Positions 15,001 through 29,288 of a DNA stretch of 64,000 nucleotides are shown here, one piece after another. Within the stretch, counting starts at the first letter, position 1. Every line of letters starts with the position of its first letter. The notes beneath the pieces were generated by a model. It was given only the letters and a program-made list of their open reading frames with translations, was not told where the DNA came from and ran no database searches. This DNA comes from Molothrus aeneus (taxonomy: Eukaryota > Chordata > Aves > Passeriformes > Icteridae). The stretch spans positions 27,739,121-27,803,120 of the forward strand of contig NC_089649.1 of the NCBI RefSeq assembly GCF_037042795.1, read 5' to 3'. The position numbers and the translations under genes are program-made.

Positions 15001-18000
15001 TTCCACCCCTCTTTTGTTGCAGAAGAGGGCCAGCAGCCTCCATACCCTTTCCTCCCTGAGCAGGGAAGTGACTGTTGCTGTTACATTTGCCAGCCCCCCT
15101 GGGAGACTGAGGAATGAGGCTGAGCTCCTGAGACCTGAACATATAATTTGTAACACGCAATTTATGTCACATCATACCTGGAGTTCTAGTGCCTGGAGTA
15201 CCTGAAATACCTCTACAAATAGATCATGTCATGTCAAAAATGAAATGGAAGGTGATAGTAATTGTGGACTATATAATTAGAAAGCAAGAGTGTCTAACTA
15301 ATGGCAACACCTGGAATACCTGCACAAAAAGCTAATCAAAAGTCAACTTGAAATCCAGGGAAAGCCTATATATGGCTGTTTCTGCCCCTTAAAAAAATTG
15401 CTCAGAACATTGAAAATTACACTCTGATCACACTTCTGCTGGTGTGAACCACATGGAAATAAAGCCTTAAACAATAATCTGACTTTTCAAGAAGGCTACA
15501 TCCACATAAATGTACGAAGCTGGACACAATAGGTTTTTCTAAATGTAGAATCTATCTAGAAAATCATGGTGATTCCAAGTCTAATAAAGTTTCCTTGATG
15601 TTATGGAGTGTAAAAGTCTGTTAGAAGTACAGGGTAGGAGGAGAGGGAGGAGGGAGAAGCAGCTCTAGGACCATGTGAAAACAAAGCCTTTCTTCTCCTT
15701 TTAAATATTTCTGCTGAGCCTGATTGAACACAGGATGAAAAGCTGCTATCTTGAGATTTGAGGAAAGCAAAGGATTTCTGTTTCCACTATTACATTGAAA
15801 AGTTCTTTACTGCATGAAAGGTCACCCCTTCTAAAGTCCTCAGACTTGTGGCTTAAGTTTTGGGGGAACAGAGCTGCTGATACAACAGAAATCTATTATC
15901 AATAGGATGTGGTATCTCTGAATAGTCCGCATGGTCAGGAACATTAGCTCTCTATTCTTTATATTAATTTTACGTTGAACCTTAGCTTGATACTTTGAGA
16001 ATGAGGTTTTTACTAGTAAAAGTGGCATAGAGGGGTGATGTGTTTTGAGAAAAACTCTCTGTTGTTACATGGTAAGAATGGCAGAGTAATGATCTGAGGT
16101 GTTGTACTGAGACTGGCAGTCACAGTGTCAGTATGAGCAGTGGGGTCTTACAGAATTGGGCCTAAATATTTGATGTTGTATTTGAGCTGATGCTTCTCTC
16201 TGTTATCTGGACTGTCAAAACCACACCTAGAATGTATTAGAGCCTTGTCATGACAATTGTTTGGTTTTTGTTTGGAAAAAAACAAAACAAAACCCTTCTA
16301 GAAAACATTCTTCTGTCAAAATACAGCATTTTACAAAAATACAAAATGTTTCATGGAAGTGTTTGTTTCAATGAAAATTTCTCAGGGGAAACTTTCCAGG
16401 GTTAGACTGGAATTATTAGGGAAAAAGAAAAGAGAAGAGAAAAGGACTCCCTGGGAAATAGTGATGCCCCCATATATGTCCAGCCTGGGTGCAGAGGTGC
16501 TTTGTACTGCATATCTGTCTCTCCAATTTCTCTGAGCCTTGTCAGAGGTGTTTTGTGGTGTGAATGGTTCACCATTCTCTGGTCCAAAGAGTTACTCTGT
16601 AAGTCAGGGGTTAGATTCCTGGTGTCCATAGAGGCCAGAGTTCCTCTAGGGGTAAAGCAGGACATAATTTAAACTCACCTTTTCCACTTCTAAGCAAGCA
16701 AGTTGGTCACCTTGTTATTACTCCTGTGGTGGATATGGGTCCAAATGTCTCTATTAACTTTTTCACTTTTAAAAAGGTTTTCCTTCAAAGCTGAAATAAA
16801 AGTCAGCTCTGAAACTGAACTCCCGTCCCTGAAATAAATTTGTTATATTCCTGTTGCTTCTCAAGTGCATTGTCCATGAGGTAAACCCACCATGAAACAG
16901 GCTGTAGTCCAGTAGATGCTAGACCCAGTCACGCGTGGTTGATACACAGGCCTTACCAGCAGTCAGGGGGGAAGGTTTTATGTGTTTGGGTGAGCAGAAG
17001 GGGAAATCCTGCCTACCAACAAGTCTTCATCTGTGCTCATGTCATCTCCACAGTCTGAAGATGGTGGTAGATGCTCTTCTACGAGGAGTAGCTGCTATTG
17101 TGATGTTTGTAGTACAAGCCAAAAGTTAGCTTCACTTTGAAGACAGGAGAGGGTTGAAGTCAGGTTCTGGTTGCTGCTATGTATTGAGTTGTGTAGTATG
17201 CTAATGAAAATAGTGTTAGCATGAAGAATGCACAGTTGTGCTTTCAGCAGTATTTTCAGGTCAGGAGCACCCTCTTGCATTCTCAATCAATTATGTATCA
17301 AAGTGGAGGGAAGCAGGACTGTAGTCTGCTTCCTTCTTGCCTCATTTCATGTTATTTGTTGTTTGGAGCAGGTGGGAAGAGGCAAGCAGGCTCATCTTGG
17401 ACCCCGCTGTTGTAAGAGACTGGTCCGGGTAGAACTCATTCAAGAGCTATGATCTTGTCTTTTTTTTCTTCTTCCTCGCTTCATGACCAACCACAGTCTA
17501 TCCCACAGGAAGTATTTCCAAGAGAATAGTGTATCACTGATATCTTCATCATAAACCACTTAAACACAGAATCAAAGACTCACCTTTAGACATCTCCCTT
17601 GAAGTTGTTTTCAAAGAAAAATATGAAGAGGAAAACTCTGCTCTCCCTGATATGCTTATAAATCTGTGCAAATCTACTGAAATCAAGAGCTAAAACTGAA
17701 ATAAGGCCTGGAAATTTTATCTTCTGGCTCAGAAAACAGGACTCTACAATGGGCCTGATTCATTGTGGAGGAAAGCCAAGTCCACACAAGATGTTCATAT
17801 TAATTGTGTAATTTGATTTAGGACTTGACTGGTGAGGCAAGGTGACCGCCTAAAGCATTGAGTTCAGTCAACTTGAGCTGTTCTTAAAATGTTGTAAGAA
17901 ATTATTGAAGACAGGCACTCCTCTAACTGCAGAAGGGCACAGATTTGAAATGTATTTTTATTGAGTGACTGCACGGCCTAGTCCAAGACTGTGATGCAAG

Positions 18001-18499
18001 TATGATGGGTGCTGAAAAAAATGGACATTAAGGACAGTAAGTCCCACATAGTTTTTCAGGTGCAGGGGAGATACATAATATTCAGGTATTATATAATGTT
18101 CACTACTTAATACTTGTCGGAGATCCTTGTTCTGTGTCCTGTTGTCCAAGCCCAGTAATATGCCTTCAAAGTTTCAACACCTTCCAAGTGTCTCGTCTTG
18201 GAAAGCTGACCCATCAAAAAAAAGGCACTCTTCCAAATGTCCTGCTGTGAATGGCAGCCTGGCCCCAAACCCAGTTCATCTGATCCACATGAGGAAGTGG
18301 ATGGAATGATTTGCACAGGTAAGTTGCTTGAATGGCTTTGGAATAGAAGTGAAAACTGCAGTTTTGCATATTGTGTGCTGTAAGCTACAGGTGAACTAAT
18401 GTCGCATTTCCTATTATAACTTCACATTGCAGATATAGCTTTATTTGTAGGAATAATATGGGAGATACTGTTTTTTATTTACAAATTATTTCTTTGTAG
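1..18499. other. 5' flank, left part: no gene recognised
   Basis: AT-rich, CpG-poor sequence. I find no family-like coding exon, tRNA or rRNA on either strand, and open frames are short and unrelated to each other. Minor items are an AT-only near-palindrome at 1,312-1,340, an AATTAATTAA-rich stretch at 2,080-2,180, and short homopolymers (A13 near 6,450). By mammalian synteny this side would lead toward TET2. Confidence 0.6.
1312..1340. repeat. AT-rich near-perfect inverted repeat
   Basis: A 29-bp segment starting CTTAAAATTT and ending AAATTTTAAG is almost its own reverse complement, off by one base in register. It could form a hairpin or cruciform. No function is implied. Confidence 0.6.
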
Positions 18500-18770
18500 T
18501 AATTGTATGAACTTGAACACAATGATACAGGGGTTTTATTTATTTGAAATTAAAAAAAGAATAAATAGAATTGGTGTGTTCCATCCAACTAAAAATCTCC
18601 GATAATCTATTATTAAATCATTAAAATATTTTAAACAAAATTGGCTGTAATATTTTTACAAGCGGTTAGCTTATGAAGGTGGTAGTTTCCTTCCATATGC
18701 AATAAAAAGCATTTCACATGCATGAAAAACTAGTGCACCAAATTCCAGGCTATAAATAAGGCAATTGTAA
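18500..18770. promoter_or_regulatory. Candidate conserved non-coding element
   Basis: Non-repetitive AT-rich stretch with many homeodomain/POU-like cores, for example CTATTATTAAATCATTAAAA and CCATATGCAATAAAAAGC, and isolated CpGs such as TCCGATAAT and AAGCGGTTAGC. It looks like a vertebrate developmental CNE; evidence is composition only. Confidence 0.25.
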
Positions 18771-19249
18771 AATGTAAATGCTTAGAAACACTAGCAAACT
18801 TCAGCCAACAAAGCCAGGATCAGAAATTTATACCCTCGTTACTGGTAATTACAGTCACATTCTTTACTGATCTGTATTCCCAGCCAAAACATAAAAGTGT
18901 CCTGGTGCATTACCTGCTTGGAACTAAGTCACCCCAAGCACACATGTTCCAGAAAGCCACTCTGTGGCCATGCTAGCACATGGAGCTCTGCATGTGCTGC
19001 TGTAAATGTACCTGTCTACCTTTTAAGCAAAGTAACTGAAAGCCCCTCAGGGTGTTCTTACGAAATGTAAATTCACTGACTTGGAGACCTCAGCATAAAA
19101 TCGCTGCTTTTAGTGGATGGCAGTTTAACCCCCTCCTTCTCCTAACAAAACGAGGAAAAAGAAATTCAGTCCCATTGTTTTTTATATACATGCAGCATTT
19201 GTCTTTTTTCTTCTTTGACAAAATAAGTAATTTAGGCATCTAAAAGTAG

Positions 19250-19620
19250 CTGCTTTTTTTTTCTTTAACAGCAATCAGCAATAAATTCTTAATGCTCTTG
19301 TGACAGATTAATCTCAACCTGTCAATAATTCATATTTGAAGCTTCCACTCTTCAAGAATGACTTGTGAGGAAAGATGAGCCTCCTTTTGGGTTCACACTG
19401 ACGCCTCCTGCCAAATATTATTAATATGCTTAAGAAAAAAACACATGGGAACTAAATTCATTAGCAGTCATCTTGTAAATATTTTGACAATGCTGCATGA
19501 ATCACATCGTTTTCTTTGAATGATGTGCAAACACACATGATTAATGTGTCTTCAACAGTCCAACTAACTAGTCTTGGTTACATAAAATTACCCATCCAGA
19601 GTGTCAGGCACCTACATATT
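19250..19620. promoter_or_regulatory. Candidate conserved non-coding element
   Basis: Contains GATTAATCTCAACC, CAATAATTCATATTTGAAG, ATTATTAATATGCTTAAG, TGCATGAATCACATCG and CATGATTAATGTG. Dense TAAT and ATGCAT-like cores without tandem repetition, ending about 370 bp before the CR1 insertion. Confidence 0.3.
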
Positions 19621-19987
19621 TGACTTCAGGGGAACTGTTGCAGTTCCATTGTAGCTGATAACTGGGCCCTTTTCCATGTGGAGTGGGGTGCCAAGCACTG
19701 CCTGTCCAGTTCCAAGACCACTAAACTGTAGCCATGAAGCAACAGCAAAACACAAGTGCCCTAGGAATTAGAGCTTGTTGCCTGGAAGGCTGCTGTGCCT
19801 TGAGCACCTTCAAGAGTCAGTCATTCAAGTCTAAAAGTAATTTTGTCGTAAGATGGCTTCCTTGACAGGACAGAAATTTCAGGACATGTTAGAGAAGTCC
19901 TCAATACTGTTAGCCAAATTCTGATCCTTTCAATTTGAAAAAGGGAGATGTAAGACATTATGGAAGTCATAACCAAAATTTCTCACT

Positions 19988-20640
19988 GAATGGTTTGGGT
20001 TGGAAGGATCATGTAGTTCCAATACCAGATCTCCATCCAACCTGGCCTTGAACACTTCCAGGGATGGGATATCCTAGGCTTCTTCGAGCAATCTTTTCTA
20101 GTGCCTTGCCACCTTCACAGTAAGGAATTTCTTCCTACTATCTAATATAAACCTACTCTCTTTCAGTTGGAAAATTCCCCATTGTCATCCCACTACATGC
20201 CCCTGTAAATAATCTCTCCTCATCTTTCTTGTAGACTCCCCAATTCTTGTGGGTATTAGGAGGCCACAATGAGGCCTCCCCGTAGCCTTCCCTTCTCTAG
20301 GCTGAACACACCCAATTGTTTCAGCTTTTCCGTGTAGGAGAAGTTCTCCATCCATCTCATCATGGTGACCTCCTCTGGACTCACTCCAGCAGATCCATGT
20401 CCTTCCTGTGCTGGGCACCTTAGAGCTGATGCAGCCCTGCAGGTGGGGTCTCACCAGAGTAGAGCAGAGCAGAGGAGGAGAATCCCCTCTCTGCCCTGCT
20501 GCCCACGCTGCTCTGCATGCAGCCCAGGACAGGTTTGGCTCTCTGGGCTCCAAGTGCTCATTGCTCTCCTCCACCAGCACCCCCAAATCCTTCTCGGCAG
20601 GGCTGCTCTCAGTCTGTTCATCTCACAGCCTGTATTGATA
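19988..20640 (-). mobile_element. CR1 LINE fragment, 5'-truncated, minus strand
   Basis: The 3' end is at the left: GAATGGTTTGGGTTGGAAGG is the reverse complement of the CR1 tail before the terminal octamer repeats, which are missing. Reading the minus strand from 20,640 gives the CR1 3' part of ORF2 and 3' UTR (CTGGTGGAGGAGAGCAATGA, then GAGACCCCACCTGCAGGGCT, then GAACTTCTCCTACACGG). A 133-codon open frame (20,185-20,586, minus) lies inside but is a degraded remnant, not a gene. About 650 bp long, with substitutions and small indels, so it is old and inactive. Confidence 0.93.
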
Positions 20641-21589
20641 AGGTGTAAACTTCCTCACAAAAGGCTTCCTTTTTTCTGTTACTTTTTCATCCTATTGAAA
20701 ACAGTTAATGGAAAGTCACCAGTCTTAATGCATTTCAATAAGCTGATTCTCTTTGGGATCTTTCAAAGGCAATGATAAAACAACCTTGAGTTTTAAAGTA
20801 TAGTGACACTTTATGTAAAAATGTTCTCCAGAAGTTTTTCTGTATGTTGCTAATGATGTAAACAATAAGCTTTCTTCCATTTAAAAGTCAAAATGCTACT
20901 TTTCCTTGTCCAGTTCTCCAAATATGTTTAGGCTCTAGTCATCATGTCTCTGTTCTTTTTGTTTTCATCACCCCCTTTTTTTTCCTTCTTTTTCAGATGA
21001 AGTAAACTTATTTCAAAGACTTGCAAATTAATACTGGTTGTCTCCTGTCCTAAGTGCTATACAAACATAGAGAAAGAAATGGTCCCTTCCCTGAAGGTCT
21101 TCCCTGATGATCTAAAACAAGAAGGAGCTGATGAAGATGTACTAAAATAGGCCTTGCAGGTCAGCAATGTTGACTGGTAGGCTTGATTGAACAAGCTAGA
21201 AAAAAATGTCATTGGCAGTACACAAATTGTAAAGTTCTTTTCAGTGCCAGATCAGAGCCAGATCAGAGATGTGTGCAGAAGCCAGGGAGACCTTTCTCAT
21301 GACATACTAAGGGAACAGGTCTCACTCATTCTCCTCTCAGGGCTGTGTATGAGCTGCTAGACAAAGCCTAAAGGGTACCTCACAGGGGCTACAAGAAGGG
21401 GTGCAGGCAGGACTGCACCCCAGGGAATAAGTAAGAGGAAAGCCACCTGAGCCCTCCTGTTATATCATGCATTGTTCCTGATGTGCTTAATTTATTTCTC
21501 TGAGCCAGTGTGGTTCTGCCACTGTCTCTGAATTAATCACAGCTGGTTTCTCAACCCAAGCAAATTCTTACAGAAACTTGTTTCTCTCT

Positions 21590-21960
21590 CCTGTGCATAC
21601 ATGCAAGAAAGAAAGTGCTATTTTTTAAATATAGTCACATTTTAGATTAGAACTCGATGATATAAGCACAAGACACATCATTAACTGCAGGAATCTGTTA
21701 ATACTCATAATCAATAAATGGCTACAGGACTGTTTCTTGTATTACAGACACAAAACGATGCATAGTATTTGCTAACTGCTGTTCACTTCTAAATACTGCA
21801 TGTTACTCACTCATTAATTACTGCCACAATTTTCAGGAATTATTCTATAATTAATTGGCCTCTAAAACACTCTATCTCTTTCACATTTGGGAAGTGCTAT
21901 TCAGCATCTGATTTTTCATACAAGTTTTCCGTACAAGCTTTGCTAAAGCTCTTTGAACAT
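21590..21960. promoter_or_regulatory. Candidate conserved non-coding element
   Basis: Includes CATCATTAACTGCAGG, CATAATCAATAAATGGC, CACTCATTAATTACTGCC and CTATAATTAATTGGCC, with retained CpGs (AACTCGATGA, AAACGATGCA). Same CNE-like composition as 19,250-19,620. Confidence 0.3.
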
Positions 21961-24900
21961 GTCATCTTGGCAGATAAAAACATGACATGGGAATGGCTAC
22001 AAGAAATGGGAATGACTACAAGAAATGAGATAGTGTGAAAAGTTTTGGAAGCAGTGAAATATCACCATTAAATGTAAAATTAATGTGGCATTCCTACATC
22101 ATGAAATTCTTCCTTCAAACTATGAACCAGGCAATGCTGTAAAAAGTTTGAATGTAGACTACTTAATAATTCAGGAATTGGTTCAAATTTTAGAAAAACT
22201 GATTTATTTGAATGTATTTGAGCAATTTGAATGACATAATGGCATAAATAATAACCTACAGAGACTCTGCATCCTTCATTAGCATGGATCCCAAAGTAAA
22301 GCATCAGTTGTGGAAATGAAGCCACTGCTTCAAGCACCTCTGCCAGCTGTGTTATAGATCCAGTCTTCCCCACTGCCTCTGGTGAGCCATTTATGAATTG
22401 CAGGGATTCAGCATCACAGATGAGTGAGCTAGTCTCTGTTAGGAAAGAAATATCATCTGTACAGAGAGTTACAGAGAGAGAGGGGCAGGCAGAGATGTAA
22501 TTATTTACATGGCACATAGCTCCTTATGATCTCTAATGACTGAAAATATTGGGAATGATTTTAAGTCTCATTTTTAAAAGTACCACAAATAGTAAGTAGC
22601 ACTATCCCCACTTAACAGGACTCTTTCAAGAACCAATCTCCTAGTGCCAGTCCACACAGCACTGAACATGTAGAGCTCTGGGAAAATCTTGACATTTATT
22701 TAGGTGCTTACAAGGGAGAAGAAATCTTCTGAAAATTTAGTCCCAGCTGCAGGGGTGCAAGGCCTTTGGTAAATTCTTATCAATAGCTGGATTGTAAAGC
22801 TGGAGATCACACAACAGCCTTGGAGTAAATCAGTATTATGCACTGTTAATCCACACCCACTCTCCAGCCAAAACAAATAAAATAAAAGCTCTTAGTGCAT
22901 TACAGTAATGCAAAGCCTAAGATAATGCAGGGAACGTTCTCCCATGAGCCAGAATGTTCAGCTGAGGTTCTGAGCACTGATGATCACAGCATGGCCAAGC
23001 ACACCCAGGAAGAAGTGTCGGGGACAGAAAGGGAGGCAGAACAGGAAAAGTACCCTACCAGGGGCTGGAGGACAGTGTCACACCACATGTGCCAAAACCT
23101 AGTAACTTCTGCCTGCTCTGTACTGGTCTCAGCATTCATGGTAACCTGCCCATTGCCTGCTCTGGCACTACGGTCTCATCCAGTCAAAACATCTAAATGC
23201 CATTTCATCTTCCTGTGCTGCTCTCCCTAAAGGCTATTATCATGAAGCTTTTGGACTGCTCCTCTTTGACTCTGGTTAGATCAAATGGCAGGTTGAGCTG
23301 TTTGCTGTTCTATTAAACCTTTTTGCATTTATCACCTCTGGTTCTTTATCACAGTCTGTTTTGTCTGTGCACTGAAGCCATACTCAGAAGACAAACTCTT
23401 AAAGGAGAACAAAATCTTCCCAGGCACACATTTCTACAGTGCATAGTGAGTAGGGTTGCAAAGTGCTTCAGTGAAAATGAGCTCTTAAGCTATGTAGTAG
23501 ATGAAGTTGTGAGTTTTTATTATTGAAAAATTATTCTGTTCTATATATTAATTTAAAAAGCAGATGGTGGTTGTGAAGATGGAGGAGGTCAGTATTGTGG
23601 TGGTTCCCTTTAGTAGTAACTAAAGATTGATACAGTTTGATCTGGTTTGGGTGCATTGATAAGGGTTGAAGATGAATATATACAAAATGAAACAAAATCA
23701 TAACCATAGCTAGCACATGATCTGCTCCCTGGACTCAAAAGGACTAAATGGGTACTGGCACTGAAGGACTGACCTGCAAAAGAGTTATACACATTACACA
23801 GCTAAATATGGTTGAAGATTGTACGGTTTCATGCTCAGCTCCTGTAAATACATTAGTTTACTTTAATCTCCAAGGCAGCCAAGCCAGCTTCCACTTCAGT
23901 TAAATCAGATGGGTTTTTTGATGAATCTGCGGTGGATGTGGTGGTTTGTTGAATATTACATGGAACTAAAACTACTGATACAAGCATTTGTGGACCAACT
24001 AAGACCAAGAACATTAACAATTAAGCTTTGGTGGCAGTATTTGGTAAAAGAAAGATACATTATCTTAACTTAGCTGAAAGGACTGCTAATGTTGTGAAGT
24101 GTTGGACGTGACTCTGAGGAGAGTATGAATGTGAACTTGGACTAAATGAGTAAAATGTGAAGAAGGTTAATTTTGAATTGAATATGAAAATGGTTCAACT
24201 GTAAATTTAGCCTGAAAGTTACTTAGAAAACAGCCTGAATTTTTGCATAGTAATAGAAATGTTACCAGCTATTTGATGAATGTATCATTGCATATGAAAA
24301 TGTTTGATTAGAAACCAGTGACCAGCAATGATACAGAGCACAAGAGATTACACAGAAATGTACTGAGGAATGCAGAAACAACTGGCTCGTATTAATACTG
24401 TGACAGCAAATACAGCTAAGCTATCAAGATAGTAGAAAGGCTTTCTAGCTTTAATACAAATTCCCAAATTGTTTTGGCACTGAACTCAGAATTGCAAAGG
24501 CAGACACATAGGATGACTCTGAACATCATAGGAACACAAATAGCTGCTTTTGCTGAAACACAGAAATGCTAACCTTAGTACTAAATGGAAAAAAACATGA
24601 TTTGGGGAGACATCAGTAAAAAAGCTGACTGTTGTCAGGTGAGAAAATGAGGTCAAAGAAAAAGAAATGTACTTTCTTCTAATGTTTAAGGAGGCAGAAC
24701 CAAAGCTGAGTTTCAAACTGGCAGAAAAATATTGAGGGAGATAAAATGATGCAGAAATCTGACTGGGAGGGCAGCTAAATCAAAGAGGTAAGAATTAATG
24801 ATCTACCCTGAGGTATAATACACATGGCACAGTTTAGGTGGCCCTAGAGAAGCAGCAAATCAAGCTTAGCAAGAGGTTTGGAATCAGAAAAACTGAAAAG

Positions 24901-27072
24901 AAAAAAAAAAAAGAATCAATTTATTGCAGAGGGAGAGAAATTTATAATAAACGGGAAGCAAGGTATAGTGCAAAGTGAATACGTGGGATTAGCTAGATGT
25001 ATTGTTTTCTTCTTGAGCAATATGACTGAACATTAATATAGCTTCTATATGTGGAAAAAGTAGCTAGGCTTTGCAGGGAAAGCTTTAATATCTTATTAAG
25101 ATATGGTTCTCAACCTAGAACTTGAGGAGAAACACTGCATTTGTCACCCCTTTCACCAAAATGATACCAGGGAGACTAAGTTAGATGGGCTAATGGACTG
25201 TACACACAACGCCTAAATCAAAACCTTTATCTTTCTAATTATCTGCTCTGGCTGGTCTAAATGGTACCCCAAACCATAGCTGTACAATAATGTCACTAGA
25301 TCCTCCTAGTCCTTAGTCTGCCATATGCATATGGCACTTGAGGGCAAAAATGAGTTTAGGTTGAATGTGGAAGTAATCCATTCCCCTCACTGATGTATGC
25401 TAAGGCTGTTAGAGCGTACACAGACGATACCATATTCTGCTTATCTACCTGACTTCATCTCAAGTGCTTTAAAGGGTGGCCTGAGTGAAGGGAAACATCA
25501 AACAAGAAGCTTTAACTGAGATGAGAGTATGACTGAAGGGAAAAATGCAGGTTAAAATTGTTGATGCTTTTTGCAAATTACAGCAACTGAATCATCTATT
25601 CCCTTTCCTACTACTGCCAAGTCAAACAAAGTACAACTGGAACTGAGAGAACTGTCCTTGTGAGAGAAACTGCCTTGATCGTTAATACATAGCTTACGTT
25701 TTCTATACCATGTCAAGCCTTATGTACACTTTTCCTGGGTCATAACCAGCCACAGCCAGTAGACAGATAGCTTCCTAATGAAATGGAAGCATTATGATAT
25801 CTAACTTTTATCGCTGTTATTGAGCCAGCAGACTTCCCTGCCTGCTAGGTCTGTTTCACAGCCTACAGATAAATCCTTTTTGGTAAAAAGGACCAGAGGA
25901 ATTAGTGTTATTAGAGACATGCGTGTATATGCATATTCCTGTGTATTCTAAGACTCTTCCTAGCAATTTAGAAAGCCCTTTTAAAAGATATACCCAGTGT
26001 ACAACAATGATCTTCATAAATCCTTTATTGGGCAGTCTTTAATAGTACCTCTTAAGGCAATTCCTCTTCCAAGATGGAGACTGAAGTGAGGTTCAAAACT
26101 TGGTTGTCTTTGACTTAAATGTGTTTGGACTTCCCAGCAATGCAAGAGGTGACACTCTTCACCTCATACAACACACATACAGTACTAGATGCTTCTGTTC
26201 TGAGAGCTCTGAATAGATTATCCTTAACAAAGGGAGAAAAGGTGAGAGTTTCAGCCCTTTTGCTCCTTTACACCAGATAAAAGGGAAAGAGTAAATTAGA
26301 GCCACCCTCAGTATCCTTTGTCCAGCTAACAGAGATTGCTGGGAGCACAGCAGAAACCATCTGTGAGGGTTCCATTTTCTCTGTGGCATGTATGGGCAAG
26401 TACAGGGTGTGGAAAGGCAAGGAAAAAACCACCAGTCTGGGGAGAATAACCTTGAAATGTTTAGAAGACCATAGAATCTTCTTAATTGTATCATTGACTT
26501 CTTCAGCACCTCAAATCAGGATGATGTAAAGCTCTAGGACACCTTCTCACTCTGGAATAACTGTGAGTCTTTTTAATTACATTATTGGCAAAATATATAA
26601 TCAATTAGAATCACATAAAACAGGGAGGAAACATCCTGTCATTTAAGTTACTTGGAGACAAGAGAGATTTCCTAAATATAATGGTATATATGAAATTTAA
26701 AGTATAATAATTTTTTTTAGTTCAGTGAGTGGAAACACAGTAAGGAGGAACTCTTGATTGTTGAATGACCTGAACTGCAAAAACTGAAAAGCTACAGAGA
26801 AAATAAACAGCAAACAGAAAAAACACAATTGAACCAGAGGAAACTGTTACAATAGGAAAACTAGCTCTTTGGGTTATTTTTCTGGAGCCTGTCTGCTTTT
26901 TATGACTAACATATATTTCTGCATGTTCTCTCTTTCCCTTTCTTTCTTCCTTCTAAATATTGTGGTTGAGGAACATGTGAGGGTTGATGGAAAGTACAAC
27001 ACACTGTGGCTGTCCATGAATGGATTGTGAAAGTTCCTGAAGTGTCCAGGCTAGGCTGGAGTACTTTCAATA

Positions 27073-27126
27073 ACTATACATTATATTACTATACATTATA
27101 TTACTATAATAACTATACTATGCATT
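27073..27126. repeat. 15-bp tandem duplication with degenerate tail
   Basis: Two perfect copies of ACTATACATTATATT (27,073-27,087 and 27,088-27,102) are followed by related ACTATAATAACTATACTATG sequence. Confidence 0.85.
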
Positions 27127-29254
27127 ACTCTTAATATATTCATGTTGGTGGCAAGATTTACTTTGAGGGAAATGTTAACAGGTGTTTGATGGAGGAAGAG
27201 AGTAAGATTGCAAACTAGAAATTCCTGGAAATGGCTAATATGGTCAAATCTCACAACTGGAGCAGGCTCTTCTAAATTGACGGATGTGATGTCTCCACTA
27301 GACAGAAGGAAGACCAGTTAGTCAAATCATGTCCACCTTTCCTTCCCATGACAAGATTCATTTTCTTCCTTTCCATAAGGATCTCTAATCCATGCCAGCT
27401 GCATCTGCCTTTTAAATCCTTCTTCAAAACAAACTTTTCACTACAGTGCCTGAAGGAAACACCTTGCCAAAGGAACCTAACTTGATAGGTAATTTGAGAG
27501 ATGATCTTATTTATAGTTAAAGGGATCATACATGAACCAGACCTAGTAGTAGCCAAAACCACATTGATTCGCTACTGCCCCACTGAGCATAGTTGCTGTT
27601 AACATATGACTGTCCTACTAATGCTCATATCTTCTTCTCTCTTCCCCTTTTCATTGCTTACCACCTTAATAATTGTATTCCTTCTTAAATTAAATCTGCC
27701 AAAAATCTGATCAGTATTTCAGTTTTGGGTCTTCTCTGGATCAGTCTTAGATTGCATTTTGGAAACCTCATTTCCCTGCACATCTTACAGCACTTGATGC
27801 ATGAGCTTTCCTATTGCAAATGGACATTTCAGCAGTATGGGTTGGACTCATCTCACCTGTCTTCACCTCCTGACATATAAATCTGAGTCAAGAGGGAGAG
27901 AGATAAGAATCATTAAGATGCCAGTCAGACTTATCTGTGACCTGTACTCTAAAGTAGGTTACATTATTGACAGCTCAGGTTTGGTCTCCCCAAAGATCAC
28001 AGCACAAGCAAATGGCCACTGTATAAACGTAAATGTACATATGTACAGACACATATTTGTTGGAAACAGAAGTAATTCATAAACTTCCAGTGTTTTGCTA
28101 GGAAAAATGGATGGGTTTGTTGAGTTGGATCAAAAGCAGAGGAAATTTAGGTGAACTGATGATGCTGAAGGGATTGCTGTGGGGTGCAGTGGTCAAGGAA
28201 GAATATCAGACAAAGAGAACAGTGAACTCAATTCTGGACATTTCTGTGGGTTTAAGCATACAGTTATTATCTGTAGATTCATACATCACACTGGAATGAG
28301 CAGGATGCAGAGACAGATATTTGAAATACAGATTTGATAACAGAAATTAAAGATGAATGACCCTAAAAGTCCTAAATATAAAAGGACATTTGTCATGGCT
28401 GCAGCAGGAAGTGAACCACAGGAATGTAGATAGAATTATACACAGTGACAAATTTCATATGGTAGGAAAAAACATGGGAGTTTAGTACCCCTGGCAATAT
28501 GTGAAAACATACATTTCTTAAAGATTCATTTCTTTTACATACTCTGCATGTATGCTGCAACTCCATTGTTTTACAGTCGCAGCATGGCACAAACAGAAAG
28601 CTTGAGTGTTCCTGTTTCATTGAACTTTCTCTTTTGTCCACAGTTTGCAGCAGATTTGGCAGGGGTGGGTTTTAGCAGCTGAGAATCTCCAGAAAGGAGA
28701 AAGAATTACGTGGGGGAGGGTGAGCAACACAAAGCTAATTCTGAGGCTTTAACAAAAAGAAAGGCTAAAATGTTCCAGTCATTAAAGTCAAGATATTTAG
28801 AATGATACTTTTAATTCCTGATTCAGAACAAGACTATTCTACCATTTAACCTGCAGGTTTACAGGAGACTTAAAAGATGCACAGTATGTCCAAAGAGTTA
28901 CAACTTGCAGTGTGCATTGCATGGTGCATAAAGACATTAATATTTCTGAGGTAAACAGATAATTGGCTTTCTCAGTATCTTGCTTTTATGGATGCAAAAT
29001 CAATACCTATTTTAGGCATACTACTACTTTTATAATAACAGACATTTAAAGAATCATAAGATAATACTTACAGTATGTCTAGAAGAACTAAAGGAAAATA
29101 ATGTATTGTTAAACAAAATATCAATGTTTGAAACATTTGATAACTGTAAAAACAACGGTCTTTCACAGGCAGCACTATTAAATAATTTTAATTTGCAATA
29201 ATAGTGGGATTCAGGTTCTCTAATATAAAACATTAGAGACCTGTTAAAACATCT

Positions 29255-29288
29255 ACAAAAATATCGAGAGAACATTTATTTTGTGGCA
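29255..29288. repeat. 34-bp direct repeat, copy 1
   Basis: Begins ACAAAAATAT and ends TTTTGTGGCA. Matches 30,395-30,428 with one mismatch (C here, T there), 1,140 bp apart. Flanking sequence on either side does not align well. Confidence 0.9.

Noticed and set aside
20185..20586. 133-codon minus-strand frame
   Set aside because: Lies wholly inside the CR1 fragment; a remnant of the retroposon, not a host gene.
22080..22517. 145-codon minus-strand frame
   Set aside because: No recognisable domain or splice support; one or two frames this long are expected by chance in 64 kb of AT-rich DNA.
27010..27060. Possible third CR1 fragment (AAGTGTCCAGGCTAGGCTGG)
   Set aside because: Only a short, weak resemblance to the CR1 3' region, with no tail; could be chance.
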